39,883 bases of DNA from CAYXVB01 sp964467785 (GCA_964467785.1 CAYXVB010000009.1:1-39883), one strand, 5' to 3'; positions 1-8,776 are shown, counted from the first letter of the stretch. Numbers and translations are program-made. The notes: generated by a model not told the origin, from the sequence alone.

Positions 1-89
1 GTCAAATCCTATGTTGTCAGCCTAACACGGCTCTGGATTTATGAAATCCGTAGAAAGTTACCCACTCGGTTCCGCGAAGAGCCTTCATT

Positions 90-674
90 TTGTTGTTGGA
101 ACTGGCTCGCGCTGGAACAGTTGAGCTGAGAAAGCATTTCGAACGGAAGCTTCAGAAAATACTGGATCAACGGCTCGTCCTGAAGAACCGTCTCCAAGAC
201 AAGAAGACGCTCGGTCCAACCGATCAGGCGATCTATTACAGCGACTGGATCTACTGCGCGATCCACATGTGCGTACTCGTGAGTACGCTTCGCTCGGCGA
301 AAGCGATTTCGGATTACCTGGGAGCAAGCCCCTTTAAGACGGGACGGGCCATCGAGTTTCTGGAGTCAGTGGATCTGATCCGGAAAGTGGATGGAGTGTA
401 TCGGGCCACCGAGACGCGGATTCATCTTGCAAGCGATTCGCCGATGATCGCCAAACACCACTCCAACTGGAGGTTACAGGCGATCCGCTCCCTGGATCGT
501 GAGAGCCCGAGCGAATTGCATTACTCGAGCGTGGTGAGCATCTCGTCCGACGATCTGCCCCGGGTGCGCGAGGTCCTGGTCAAAGCGATCGAGACGGTAA
601 GGGCAATCGTTCGAGAGTCCAAAGACGAGGACGTCTATTGCTACGTATTGGACTTGTTTGGATTGGGAAATTGA
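90..674 (+). CDS. DUF4423/TIGR02147-type protein lacking the N-terminal HTH
   Basis: About 194 residues that read like the C-terminal DUF4423 half of TIGR02147-family putative regulators of Bdellovibrio and Fibrobacter. Visible family signatures are the YYSDWIYCAIH segment, a winged-helix-like stretch (AKAISDYLGASPFKTGRAIEFLESVDLI), the HYSSVVSIS segment and a final VREV...ESKDEDVYCYVLDLF. The usual N-terminal Xre-like helix-turn-helix of about 80 residues is missing. An in-frame TAG lies at 51-53, so the reading frame opens only at codon 54, and the only start is one of three consecutive TTG codons at 90-98. No HTH was found in the other two frames up to the window edge. It may be a standalone effector-domain protein or a 5'-decayed gene. 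A membrane-anchored protein follows 147 bp downstream on the same strand, echoing the regulator/exported-protein pair at 34303-36720. Family call fairly safe; start and functionality uncertain. Confidence 0.6.
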   Translation: MLLELARAGTVELRKHFERKLQKILDQRLVLKNRLQDKKTLGPTDQAIYYSDWIYCAIHMCVLVSTLRSAKAISDYLGASPFKTGRAIEFLESVDLIRKVDGVYRATETRIHLASDSPMIAKHHSNWRLQAIRSLDRESPSELHYSSVVSISSDDLPRVREVLVKAIETVRAIVRESKDEDVYCYVLDLFGLGN

Positions 675-821
675 ACCTGGAGAAATGACTTGGCGCTGAC
701 GCGGGAGCCACAAAGCCGATTGCGGCTCAACCTTTTGTCAGGCCGCATGACGTTGCCCTCTGTATGGCTTGCCCTGGCCGCCTGAATGGAGATAGCTTCA
801 TCCCTCTGGAGGTCGTGACAG

Positions 822-1622
822 GTGAAAAAACAGAAAGCGATAGTCCTGGCTGTGGTGGGAGCGCTCGCTGTCGTCGCGATCGCTGGCGCCCTGATTCATT
901 GGCGGACGGATGCGCCGAGATCGGAAAGAGTCGTTCGCGGCGAATCCGACATCCCGGCTTCGGCCGATGCGGCGGTCATTCCGCGCAGCGTGGAAATTTA
1001 CGCTCAAGCGCTTCAAGCGACTGAGGAAAAGAAGATCCCCTTCGAGGATGCTTACATCCAAGGCTATCGCGCGATGAAGGACCTCGGTGAAGTGCTCAAC
1101 GATCTTTCCGATGAAAAGCTCGCCGAGGCGCGCAAGCTGATGAAAGGCTTCGTCCTCGAGCCCAATGTGGAATCGTTCACGATCTGGCAGGACAACGACC
1201 AGCTCATCGCGCTCGCACGCAAGAGCGGCACTGAGGCGGATGTGCGTTACTTCGAGCTGGAAAAGGAGACGATGCCCAACGGGGCCTGGTTCGCTTTTAT
1301 CGATCAACAGACCGACTTGAGCGGCTGCACCCGTTACGATGGTACCCTGACGCGGCTTTACCGGGAGTGGACCGACTACACGGCGAAGTTTCCGAAGTCC
1401 TATGTCCCCTTCGTCAAGAACGAGCTCGACAGTATCGTCGATGCCCTCACTCAAGCCACTTGCATCTGCGACGCCAAAGTAAAGGCTCTCCAAGAGCTTG
1501 TTGCCGCCGAAAAGATCGTCTCCGACGAGACTCTCAAAAAAAAGCTGCAGCTACGTGTCAAGGTCATCGAAGGTGCGGGGCCGGATTCCGGCGTGTCGTT
1601 TAGCTGCCAGTCCAACGGATAA
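822..1622 (+). CDS. Membrane-anchored periplasmic protein of unknown function
   Basis: 266 residues. The GTG start at 822 is chosen because a GGAGG Shine-Dalgarno sits at 808-812, nine bases upstream. The N-terminus is two or three lysines followed by a hydrophobic helix (about residues 7-27, AIVLAVVGALAVVAIAGALI), which suggests a single inner-membrane anchor or uncleaved signal with the rest in the periplasm. The body is predicted mostly helical and charged. It has four cysteines, one near SGCTRYD, a C-I-C pair near the middle of the C-terminal third, and one near the C-terminus, which could form disulfides. I do not recognise the family. It lies downstream of the DUF4423 protein and upstream of sucC, from which it is separated by 260 bp; co-transcription with the first gene is possible but not shown. 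Confidence 0.7.
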   Translation: MKKQKAIVLAVVGALAVVAIAGALIHWRTDAPRSERVVRGESDIPASADAAVIPRSVEIYAQALQATEEKKIPFEDAYIQGYRAMKDLGEVLNDLSDEKLAEARKLMKGFVLEPNVESFTIWQDNDQLIALARKSGTEADVRYFELEKETMPNGAWFAFIDQQTDLSGCTRYDGTLTRLYREWTDYTAKFPKSYVPFVKNELDSIVDALTQATCICDAKVKALQELVAAEKIVSDETLKKKLQLRVKVIEGAGPDSGVSFSCQSNG

Positions 1623-1844
1623 GGGCGTATCCGCTGGAGCTCGAATGTCGTGACGAGAGCTGCAAGCGTGATTTTGTTTCCGCCGAAAATGAAAGTTCTC
1701 GTCGCAGTCCATGGCGCGGGAAATCTGGGGCAAAATTGCTCAAGGTGTTGTCCCTGGCGAATTGCGTGAGTCATTGCGTCACGGTGCGGCGCATCTAGTG
1801 TTTTGCGCGCGCCAAAACTCTTTCCAAATCTCGGTCTTTTGCAG

Positions 1845-1874
1845 TTGACCGCAATGGGGGCGCGGTTTCATATA
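1845..1874 (+). promoter_or_regulatory. Candidate sigma-70 promoter of sucC
   Basis: TTGACC at 1845-1850 is followed after 17-18 bp by TCATAT/CATATA at 1868-1874. Transcription would be expected to begin near 1880-1883, at or just before the sucC start codon (1883), which would make the mRNA leaderless or nearly so. The only SD-like bases are AGGG at 1874-1877. Confidence 0.4.
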
Positions 1875-1882
1875 GGGCCCAT

Positions 1883-1887
<5 letters not shown>
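1867..1887. promoter_or_regulatory. Dyad overlapping the -10 region and start codon of sucC
   Basis: Seven-base arms TTCATAT (1867-1873) and ATATGAA (1881-1887) are perfect inverted repeats around AGGGCCC. The right arm contains the sucC ATG and the left arm overlaps the putative -10 box. It could be an operator for a repressor of the sucCD operon; no regulator is identified. Confidence 0.35.
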
Positions 1888-3067
<1,180 letters not shown>

Positions 3068-3124
3068 GCGGCCCGCTAGCGAATGCGCCGGCGCCTTGTC
3101 GCCGGTTATTAAAAGGATATTGAT

Positions 3125-3997
3125 ATGTCAATTTGGGTTGATAAGAATACCAAGCTCCTCGTTCAAGGCATCACGGGTTCCCAGGGCGCTTTCCACGCCA
3201 AGGGATGCGCTGAATATGGCACCAAAGTGGTCGGCGGCGTGACCCCGGGTCGTGGAGGTCAGACACACGAGGGTTTCCCGGTTTTTGACACGGTCGAAGA
3301 AGCTGTCGCCAAGACCGGCGCCAACGCCACCATGATCTTCGTCCCGCCGGCAGGCGCCGCGGATGCCATCTGTGAAGCGGCTGATGCAGGAATACCGCTC
3401 ATTGTCTGCATCACCGAAGGCATCCCGGTTGTGGACATGGTCAAGGCCAAGCGCTACCTTTCCCGCACCAAGTCGCGCCTGATTGGTCCGAACTGCCCGG
3501 GCATCATTACTCCCGGTCAATGCAAGATCGGCATCATGCCAGGTCACATCCACAAGCCCGGCAACATCGGTGTCGTGTCCCGTTCGGGCACGCTCACGTA
3601 CGAAGCCGTTTTCCAGCTCACGCAGCTCGGAATCGGCCAGAGCACTTGTGTGGGCATCGGCGGTGACCCGATCAACGGTACGAACTTCATTGATGTACTC
3701 GAAGCCTACAATCGCGATCCTGAAACGCACGGCGTGATCATGATCGGCGAAATCGGCGGTACCGCCGAAGAAGAAGCCGCGGAATACATCAAGCGCGAGT
3801 TCAAGAAGCCGATGGCCGGTTTCATTGGCGGCGCGACTGCCCCAGCGGGGAAGCGCATGGGCCACGCCGGCGCCATCATTTCGGGTGGTAAGGGCACGGC
3901 TGAGGAGAAGTTCCAGGCGCTTCAGGCCGCTGGCGTGAAAATCGCCCGCAGCCCGGCGGATCTCGGCACGACTCTCGTCGCCGCGATGAAGAAATAG
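3125..3997 (+). CDS. sucD: Succinyl-CoA synthetase (ADP-forming) alpha subunit
   Basis: 290 residues, normal for SucD. It holds the CoA-binding Rossmann domain (GITGSQGAFHAK near residues 15-26) and the catalytic phosphohistidine in GKRMGHAGAIISGG, with His at about residue 247. The RSGTLTYEA motif (about 153-161) is intact. AAGGA at 3113-3117 is a good SD, eight bases ahead of the ATG. Second gene of the sucCD operon; a strong hairpin follows 25 bp after the stop. Confidence 0.97.
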   Translation: MSIWVDKNTKLLVQGITGSQGAFHAKGCAEYGTKVVGGVTPGRGGQTHEGFPVFDTVEEAVAKTGANATMIFVPPAGAADAICEAADAGIPLIVCITEGIPVVDMVKAKRYLSRTKSRLIGPNCPGIITPGQCKIGIMPGHIHKPGNIGVVSRSGTLTYEAVFQLTQLGIGQSTCVGIGGDPINGTNFIDVLEAYNRDPETHGVIMIGEIGGTAEEEAAEYIKREFKKPMAGFIGGATAPAGKRMGHAGAIISGGKGTAEEKFQALQAAGVKIARSPADLGTTLVAAMKK

Positions 3998-4022
3998 CGA
4001 ACTCAAGACTCGCAAATCATGT

Positions 4023-4071
4023 GGAAGTGCGTTAGTACCGGCGAACTCGGTGCTAGCGCACTTCCAATTTT
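4023..4071 (+). terminator. Rho-independent terminator or attenuator between sucD and ndk
   Basis: An 18-base arm GGAAGTGCGTTAGTACCG (4023-4040) pairs with 4048-4065 with only two G-U pairs, leaving a 7-base loop GCGAACT. AATTTTAT follows. The ndk start is only about 27 bp beyond, leaving no room for a separate downstream promoter, so partial read-through or RNA processing is likely. Confidence 0.65.
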
Positions 4072-4097
4072 ATCGGAATATAGACAGGGAGACTTTT

Positions 4098-4526
4098 ATG
4101 GCCATTGAACGTACTTTTTCGATCATCAAGCCCAACGCCGTTGAAAAGAACGCGATCGGCGCGATCATCACCCGTTTCGAATCCAAGGGTCTTCGCATCT
4201 CTGCCGCGAAGCTCACCCGCCTGAGCCGCGAAAAGGCCGAAGGCTTCTACATCGAGCACAAGGAGCGCCCGTTCTTCCAGAGCCTCGTCCATTTCATGAC
4301 TTCCGGCCCGGTCATGCTCATGGTTCTCGAAGGAGAAAACGCCGTTCTCGCCAACCGCGAGATTATGGGCGCCACCGATCCGGCTAAGGCTGCTCCGGGT
4401 ACGATCCGCAAGGATTTCGCTGACAGCATCGAAGCCAATGCCGTCCACGGCTCCGATAGCTTGAAGTCCGCTGAGCGCGAGATTGCTTACTTCTTTGAGA
4501 AGTTGGAACTTCAGAAGCGTTACTAA
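4098..4526 (+). CDS. ndk: Nucleoside diphosphate kinase
   Basis: 142 residues from ATG 4098, matching the family length of about 140. This start is preferred over the in-frame ATG at 4050, which lies inside the sucD terminator hairpin, because GGGAG at 4087-4091 is positioned as an SD and the protein then begins MAIERTFSIIKPNAVEKN. It transfers gamma-phosphate among nucleoside triphosphates via a phosphohistidine. The active-site motif NAVHGSDS is present with His at about residue 117, along with the K-P-(D/N)-A/G substrate loop near residues 11-14. nadE starts 11 bp after its stop, so the two are probably co-transcribed. Confidence 0.96.
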   Translation: MAIERTFSIIKPNAVEKNAIGAIITRFESKGLRISAAKLTRLSREKAEGFYIEHKERPFFQSLVHFMTSGPVMLMVLEGENAVLANREIMGATDPAKAAPGTIRKDFADSIEANAVHGSDSLKSAEREIAYFFEKLELQKRY

Positions 4527-4537
4527 GAAGTCAGTCC

Positions 4538-6235
4538 ATGCGGATCGCGATTGCGCAGATTGACCCTGTCGTCGGCGCGTTCAACGCGAACGTCCGCAAG
4601 ATTCGTGAAGCTTACGAGCGCGCTTGCGCTGCGAAGGCTGACCTGCTCCTGACGCCCGAGTTGAGTGTCTGTGGCTATCCGCCGCATGATCTTGTCGATC
4701 GTCCGGAAATGGTTGAGCGCTGTGAATTGGCCCTCAACGAACTGGTCAAGCTAACCGCAGCTCCGCAGGCGCGCTCGTGTGCTTTGGCGGTGGGCCATAT
4801 CGCTCACAACCCGAGGCCCACGGGGCGCGCGTCGCAGAACTGCGTGACCGTGCTTCTTCAAGGCAAGCGGGTGTTCACCCAAGCCAAGTCTCTCTTGCCC
4901 ACCTACGACGTTTTCGATGAGGCCCGCTATTTCGAGCCGGCTCACGAGATTAAGCTTTGGGAATACCAAGGCCGCAAGATCGCGATGGCGATCTGCGAGG
5001 ATCTTTGGGCGCATGATCCGGCGCTTGGGCGCGCGCTCTATGACGCGGACCCAGTGCAGCGTTATGGCGAGCTGGGCTCGGATCTGATCATCTCCGTTTC
5101 CGGAAGTCCCTATATCTTTGGCAAGCGGGAGCGCCGCGAGGAAATACATCGCGAGATCGCTCGCAAGCTGAAGGCGCCGCTGGTTTACGTCAATCAATGC
5201 GGCGCCACAGATGAGATTCTTTTTGACGGGGCGTCCTTCGCGGTCAATACAAACGGGGAGACACTCGGTCGCCTGGCGGTGTTCAAGACTTCGTTCGGGG
5301 TGGTGGATGTCGCGGCTGCCCAGTTCGATGACGCCGCAGGTGTTGCCGGGGCAAATGATCCGCGCGAGGACAAGGCGCCTTCGGAGATTGAATCCCTGCA
5401 TCGGGGGTTGGTGGTCGGGATTCGCGAGTATTTCAAGCGTACCGGCTTCAAGACGGCCGTGATGGGTCTTTCAGGCGGGATAGATTCGGCGCTTATCGCC
5501 GTACTTGCGGTCGAGGCGCTCGGCCGTGAGAACGTACTCGGTGTGGGGATGCCGAGTCAGTATTCTTCCGCGCACAGTCTTTCAGATGCCGAGTCTCTTG
5601 CTCGAAACTTGGGCATTCGCTTTGAAGTGCGTCCCATCAAGTTCCTTTATTCGCAGGCCCACCGCGAGATCTCCGATCGCCGTGGAACCCTGGCTCCGCT
5701 CGCACATGAGAATCTACAGTCTCGCTTGCGCGGCTTGATTCTCATGACTCTATCCAACAATGACGGTTCCCTCGTGATCACCACGGGCAACAAGTCGGAG
5801 TTTGCCACGGGCTATTGTACTTTGTACGGAGACATGTGCGGCGCGATCGCGCCGCTGGGTGACGTGCTCAAGACTCGTGTTTACGAGCTGGCCAGGCATA
5901 TCAATGCGATCTATCCCGGGGTGATTCCCGAGAGCAGTGTCACGAAGCCGCCGTCGGCCGAGCTTCGACCTGATCAGAAGGATCAAGACACTCTTCCGCC
6001 ATACGATCTGCTGGACGCCCTCCTGGAGGACTATCTCGAAAAGTCCGTCCTGGTCGATGAGCTCGAAAAGAAGTACGGCTCCAGGCAGTCAGATCCGAAG
6101 TGGGTCAGGGAGACCCTGCGTCGGCTTGAGATCAATGAGTACAAGCGCCGCCAGGCCGCGCCTGTCCTCAAGATCAGCGCCCGTGCGTTTGGCGTCGGGC
6201 GCCGCATTCCAATCGCCAAGTCCTGGGACCAGTAA
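4538..6235 (+). CDS. nadE: Glutamine-dependent NAD+ synthetase
   Basis: 565 residues, the two-domain glutamine-dependent form. It makes NAD+ from nicotinic acid adenine dinucleotide using ATP and glutamine-derived ammonia. The N-terminal nitrilase-type glutaminase domain shows the Glu-Lys-Cys triad: E41 in LLLTPELSVCGYPP, K117 in TQAKSLLPTYDVFDE, and C153 in AMAICEDLW. The C-terminal synthetase domain carries the PP-loop SGGIDSAL at residues 312-319 and the TGNKSE motif (near 428). The ATG at 4538 gives the normal N-terminus MRIAIAQIDPVVG. It directly follows ndk and shares its transcript. Confidence 0.96.
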   Translation: MRIAIAQIDPVVGAFNANVRKIREAYERACAAKADLLLTPELSVCGYPPHDLVDRPEMVERCELALNELVKLTAAPQARSCALAVGHIAHNPRPTGRASQNCVTVLLQGKRVFTQAKSLLPTYDVFDEARYFEPAHEIKLWEYQGRKIAMAICEDLWAHDPALGRALYDADPVQRYGELGSDLIISVSGSPYIFGKRERREEIHREIARKLKAPLVYVNQCGATDEILFDGASFAVNTNGETLGRLAVFKTSFGVVDVAAAQFDDAAGVAGANDPREDKAPSEIESLHRGLVVGIREYFKRTGFKTAVMGLSGGIDSALIAVLAVEALGRENVLGVGMPSQYSSAHSLSDAESLARNLGIRFEVRPIKFLYSQAHREISDRRGTLAPLAHENLQSRLRGLILMTLSNNDGSLVITTGNKSEFATGYCTLYGDMCGAIAPLGDVLKTRVYELARHINAIYPGVIPESSVTKPPSAELRPDQKDQDTLPPYDLLDALLEDYLEKSVLVDELEKKYGSRQSDPKWVRETLRRLEINEYKRRQAAPVLKISARAFGVGRRIPIAKSWDQ

Positions 6236-6255
6236 GAAACTCGGGACGGGTGCGG

Positions 6256-6511
6256 TCAGATGGCCGGCGATCCTTTGACTGCGCCCACAAGATAGAGCTT
6301 AGGTCCGTCCGCGAGGTACAGCCAAGCTCCCGAATCCATTGGCTCGACCCGTGCGCGGGAGCCGGTCAAGAAGTAACCGTCGTTCCAGCTCCAGGAAGCG
6401 TCTTCAAGAGTCGCCATCCTCCGGATGTCTGTCTACGCCACTTCGGCAAAATGGGTCGTGACGACCTTCATGGCGCCGTTGAAATTTCGTTCGAGTAGCT
6501 TTTTTGACGCA
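6256..6511 (-). pseudogene. Possible decayed or frameshifted small gene
   Basis: On the minus strand, convergent with nadE, a 53-codon open frame (6417 down to 6256) encodes a protein-like sequence rich in W, Y and L (MATLEDASWSWNDGYFL... ending VKGSPAI). Immediately upstream, in a different frame, lies another protein-like stretch (KKLLERNFNGAMKVVTTHFA, ending at a TAG at 6434-6432). That stretch would connect to an ATG at 6511 if a run of six A were seven. Two single-base shifts would give one protein of about 85 residues. It may be a decaying gene, a tiny real gene (the 53-codon part), or chance. No family recognised and no good SD seen. Confidence 0.3.
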
Positions 6512-6690
6512 TTGCGTCAGTGCCTTAAATGAAAAATATTCTGGGCTCGGACAGGCTTCGATTGAATATCTGAATAACTCTATGGCTGCGCGTCATTTCT
6601 TGAGGTAATGAGGATATCGTTTTATCGTTTAAGTCAGGCCGGCAACATTCACCTCCCTGGCAGAACCCTTACTTATTAGAGGAAGAGATC
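6512..6690. other. Intergenic remainder upstream of the coiled-coil gene
   Basis: The 6236-6690 interval has no plus-strand gene I can support. Beyond the candidate minus-strand remnant it holds a 15-bp dyad TGACGCATTGCGTCA (6504-6518) and a short tandem repeat of TATCGTTT near 6614-6630. No convincing promoter hexamers were found for the gene at 6691. Confidence 0.4.
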
Positions 6691-7092
6691 ATGATTAACA
6701 GCGATATCAAGAAAGTCGTCGAACGCATGAAACAGGCTCAGAAGAAGCTCCAGACGACGCTCCAGAGCCAGGACTGGCTGGAAGAAGCCCGCAAGTACGC
6801 CGAAAAGCAGGGCGCCGAAGTCCGCAAGCTCTTTGAAGCTGACGGGGCCAAGGTGAAGTCCTTTATTGAGCGTGAACGGAAAGAGCTTGAGAAGTTCCAG
6901 AAGCAGATCCCGGGCGAAGTGAAGAAATTCCGCACCCTCCTTCAGGCCCAGCGCAAGGAACTTGAGAAGCTCGTCAAGGCTGCCGCAAAGGCCCAGACCA
7001 AGAAGTCAGGTGCTGGAACCAAGAAGAAGGCGACTAAAAAGAAGGCTTCGACGACCCGCAAAAAGGCGACCTCCGGCTCCGCCGGCGCCTGA
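6691..7092 (+). CDS. Coiled-coil protein with histone-H1-like basic tail
   Basis: 133 residues. Residues 1 to about 100 are a continuous amphipathic helix rich in K, E, Q and A (VVERMKQAQKKLQTTL, then ERERKELEKFQKQI), predicted to form a coiled coil. Residues about 105-133 are a lysine/alanine/threonine tail with KKKATKKKA and TRKKAT repeats like those of bacterial histone-H1-like proteins. The layout recalls PhaF-type phasins, which join a helical granule-binding part to an H1-like DNA-binding tail, but no phasin motif is clear. GAGGAAG upstream gives a good SD. It stands alone between nadE and infC, with a weak terminator hairpin after it. A nucleoid- or granule-associated role is inference. 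Confidence 0.75.
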   Translation: MINSDIKKVVERMKQAQKKLQTTLQSQDWLEEARKYAEKQGAEVRKLFEADGAKVKSFIERERKELEKFQKQIPGEVKKFRTLLQAQRKELEKLVKAAAKAQTKKSGAGTKKKATKKKASTTRKKATSGSAGA

Positions 7093-7109
7093 TCGCAAGG
7101 CGAGGACGC

Positions 7110-7128
7110 GTCGTTTTGAACGACTTTT
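7110..7128 (+). terminator. Weak terminator after the coiled-coil gene
   Basis: GTCGTT (7110-7115) and AACGAC (7119-7124) form a short hairpin with a three-base loop, followed by TTTT. The stem is only six pairs, so termination would be inefficient. Confidence 0.35.
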
Positions 7129-7174
7129 AAGGGGAGATGGGCTCAGGCCCGTTTCCCCGTTTTGTTTCCGCCGC

Positions 7175-7203
7175 TTGACAGCGCCGAGTGCGTCCGGTAA
7201 CTC
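7175..7203 (+). promoter_or_regulatory. Candidate promoter of the infC operon
   Basis: A perfect TTGACA at 7175-7180 and, after 17 bp, a poor -10 element TAACTC at 7198-7203. The start would lie near 7210, giving a leader of about 30 bases before infC. The -10 box is weak. Confidence 0.3.
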
Positions 7204-7242
7204 TGGTCGGGTAAAAGGAGTTCATAAGAACCAAATTTAAGA

Positions 7243-7958
7243 ATGGCATTTAATCCTTCCAATCCTTCTAGTCCTTCTGGCCCCCCCTTCGGTGGAGGCG
7301 GCGGCGGATCGAGATTCTCCCGTGGCCGCGATTTCCACGCAAACAAAGACGAGCATCGGATCAATGAGCGCATCCGTGTTCCCCAGGTTCGTTTGATTGA
7401 CGAAAAGGGCGGACAGGTCGGTATCGTTCCGACTTACGAAGCGCTTCAGATGGCCCGCGAGCGCGGTCTTGATCTGATGGAGATCTCGCCGAATTCTTCA
7501 CCGCCTGTCTGCAAAATTTGCGATTACGGCAAATTTAAATACGAAAAGAAGAAAAAAGAGGCGGTCGCTAAGAAGAAGCAGACGGTCATCAAGGTGAAGG
7601 AAGTTCAGCTTCGCCCGCAAACGGATGAGCATGACCGGGATTATAAGTTCCGCAACATTCGCCAATTCCTCCTGGATGGCGACAAGGCCAAGATCACGAT
7701 CATGTTCCGTGGCCGCGAAATCANNNNNNNNNNACTTTCGCCGACCAAGGCTACAGGATTATGCGCGACGCAGTCGAGCAGCTCAAGGATATCGCCGTTG
7801 TCGAGGCGCCCGCGAAGCTCGAAGGCAAGAAGCTGATCATGATTTTGGCTCCCGCACCGGGCGCGGTAAAGGCCAAGCCCACTCCTAAAGAGGGTGGAAA
7901 ATCCGAAAAAGCCAGTGCCGGATCTTCGTCCGACGGCTCCTCGGACGATCAGGAATAA
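7243..7958 (+). CDS. infC: Translation initiation factor IF-3 (contains a 10-N gap)
   Basis: IF-3 binds the 30S subunit and controls start-codon and initiator-tRNA selection. The N domain is clear (RINERIRVPQVRLIDEKGGQ, ISPNSSPPVCKICDYGKF), as is the C domain (IKVKEVQLRPQTDEHD, KAKITIMFRGREI, then GYRIMRDAVEQL and EGKKLIMILAP). Ten Ns at 7724-7733 split it and put the last part in another frame. Removing the Ns and merging the identical flanking A gives GREITFADQGY in frame and a 234-residue protein. That is longer than the usual ~180 because of a Gly/Ser/Pro-rich N-terminal extension (about 35 residues) and a Lys/Ser/Asp tail. The AGGAG at 7216-7220 is 22 bases from the ATG, unusually far. 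First gene of infC-rpmI-rplT. Confidence 0.93.
7724..7733. other. Assembly gap (10 N) inside infC
   Basis: The base before and the base after the gap are both A. Collapsing the gap to one A joins GAA ATC ACT TTC in frame and gives an IF-3 with the normal five residues between the FRGRE(I/M) motif and the following conserved Gly. Confidence 0.9.
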
Positions 7959-7976
7959 ACGAAAAAGACACGGGGT

Positions 7977-8010
7977 TTGCGCGGATTCCGCAATTTGCGG
8001 GGCCGCGCAA
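7977..8010 (+). promoter_or_regulatory. Stem-loop between infC and rpmI
   Basis: Outer arms TTGCGCGG (7977-7984) and CCGCGCAA (8003-8010) are perfectly complementary, and inner arms CCGCA (7988-7992) and TGCGG (7996-8000) close over an ATT loop. There is no U-run after it, so it is not a classical terminator. Its place in the infC-rpmI-rplT leader suggests an RNA element such as an L20-responsive or processing site, which is inference. Confidence 0.45.
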
Positions 8011-8143
8011 TCCTTGCTTGACTGAAGCGAGGGAGCTGGAGTAGGGTGCAAACCTCGCTGAACCACAGGTTTGTTGCGAATGTGTGGCTTTTGCCGCGCA
8101 TTCGTCAGCGAAATAAGATTTAGTTCCTTTTTTAGAGGTCGAG

Positions 8144-8352
8144 ATGAAACTGAAGACTAAGAAGGCAGCNNNNNNNNNNCTGCGAAGCGGTTCTCGTTCA
8201 CTGCAACGGGCAAAGTGAAGTTTAAGCGCGCAGGCAAGCGCCATAACCTGGGACATAAGAATGCCAAGGCGAAGCTCGCGCTTCGTAAGGGCGGTCTCGT
8301 GTTCGAAGGCGATATCAAGCACGTCGAAAAGTGCATGCCCTACGGCGGCTAA
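8144..8352 (+). CDS. rpmI: 50S ribosomal protein L35 (contains a 10-N gap)
   Basis: The gap at 8170-8179 splits the gene. Before it is MKLKTKKAA; after it, in another frame, AKRFSFTATGKVKFKRAGKR and a C-terminus ending KCMPYGG. Merging the C on each side of the gap gives GCA GCT GCG AAG in frame and a 65-residue protein, the standard L35 length, with the family's K-T-x-x-x-A-A-K-R-F start. AGAGG at about 8134-8138 is the SD. It sits between infC and rplT as in most bacteria. L35 is a small basic protein of the large ribosomal subunit. Confidence 0.93.
8170..8179. other. Assembly gap (10 N) inside rpmI
   Basis: C flanks the gap on both sides. Collapsing it restores a full-length L35 frame, which suggests two contigs overlapping by one base that were joined with placeholder Ns. 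Confidence 0.9.
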
Positions 8353-8413
8353 TCAGCGCGTCCGTTCGTCATACGAGATTTTTGATTTTATCGGTTTGAA
8401 TTAGGAGTAGAAA

Positions 8414-8776
8414 ATGCCTCGCGCAAAACGTGGTTTTAAACGCCGTCGTCGTCATAATAAACTTCTCAAGAAGGCTGAAGGCTTTGTCCTTGGCCGCAAG
8501 AATAAAATCCGTCGTACCGCTGAGGCGGTTGATCGCGCTGGCGTCTATGCTTATACGCATCGCCGCGCCAAGAAGCGCGATTTCCGCCAGCTCTGGATCT
8601 CGCGTCTCTCTGCTGCTTGCAGCAATTGTGACATCAGCTACAGTCGCCTGATCGCTGCCCTCAAGAAGGCTGAGATCAAGCTCGATCGCAAGGTTCTTTC
8701 CGATATTGCGATCGCTGACGCTCCCGGCTTTAAAGCCATCGTTGACGCTGTGCGCTCGATGGCTCCTACGAACTAA
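8414..8776 (+). CDS. rplT: 50S ribosomal protein L20
   Basis: 120 residues, typical for L20. It starts MPRAKRGFKRRRRHNKLLKKAEGF, the basic N-terminal tail that threads into 23S rRNA, and continues with the conserved RDFRQLWISRLSAA block. The TTAGGAG SD lies seven bases ahead of the ATG. It follows rpmI by 61 bp. L20 is needed early in 50S assembly and in several bacteria represses its own operon; the hairpin in the infC-rpmI spacer may be relevant. A terminator separates it from pheS. Confidence 0.97.
   Translation: MPRAKRGFKRRRRHNKLLKKAEGFVLGRKNKIRRTAEAVDRAGVYAYTHRRAKKRDFRQLWISRLSAACSNCDISYSRLIAALKKAEIKLDRKVLSDIAIADAPGFKAIVDAVRSMAPTN

Noticed and set aside
675..821. Short AGCCG/CGGCT hairpin followed by CTTTT after the first gene
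   Set aside because: Five base pairs only, with an interrupted T run; too weak to call a terminator.
1790..1800. 11-mer CGCATCTAGTG shared with 33241-33251
   Set aside because: Matches of this length are expected by chance in a 40-kb window.
6504..6518. Dyad TGACGCATTGCGTCA, similar to TGAGTCATTGCGTCA at 1767-1781
   Set aside because: Only one copy is symmetrical and their positions relative to genes differ; not enough to call an operator family.
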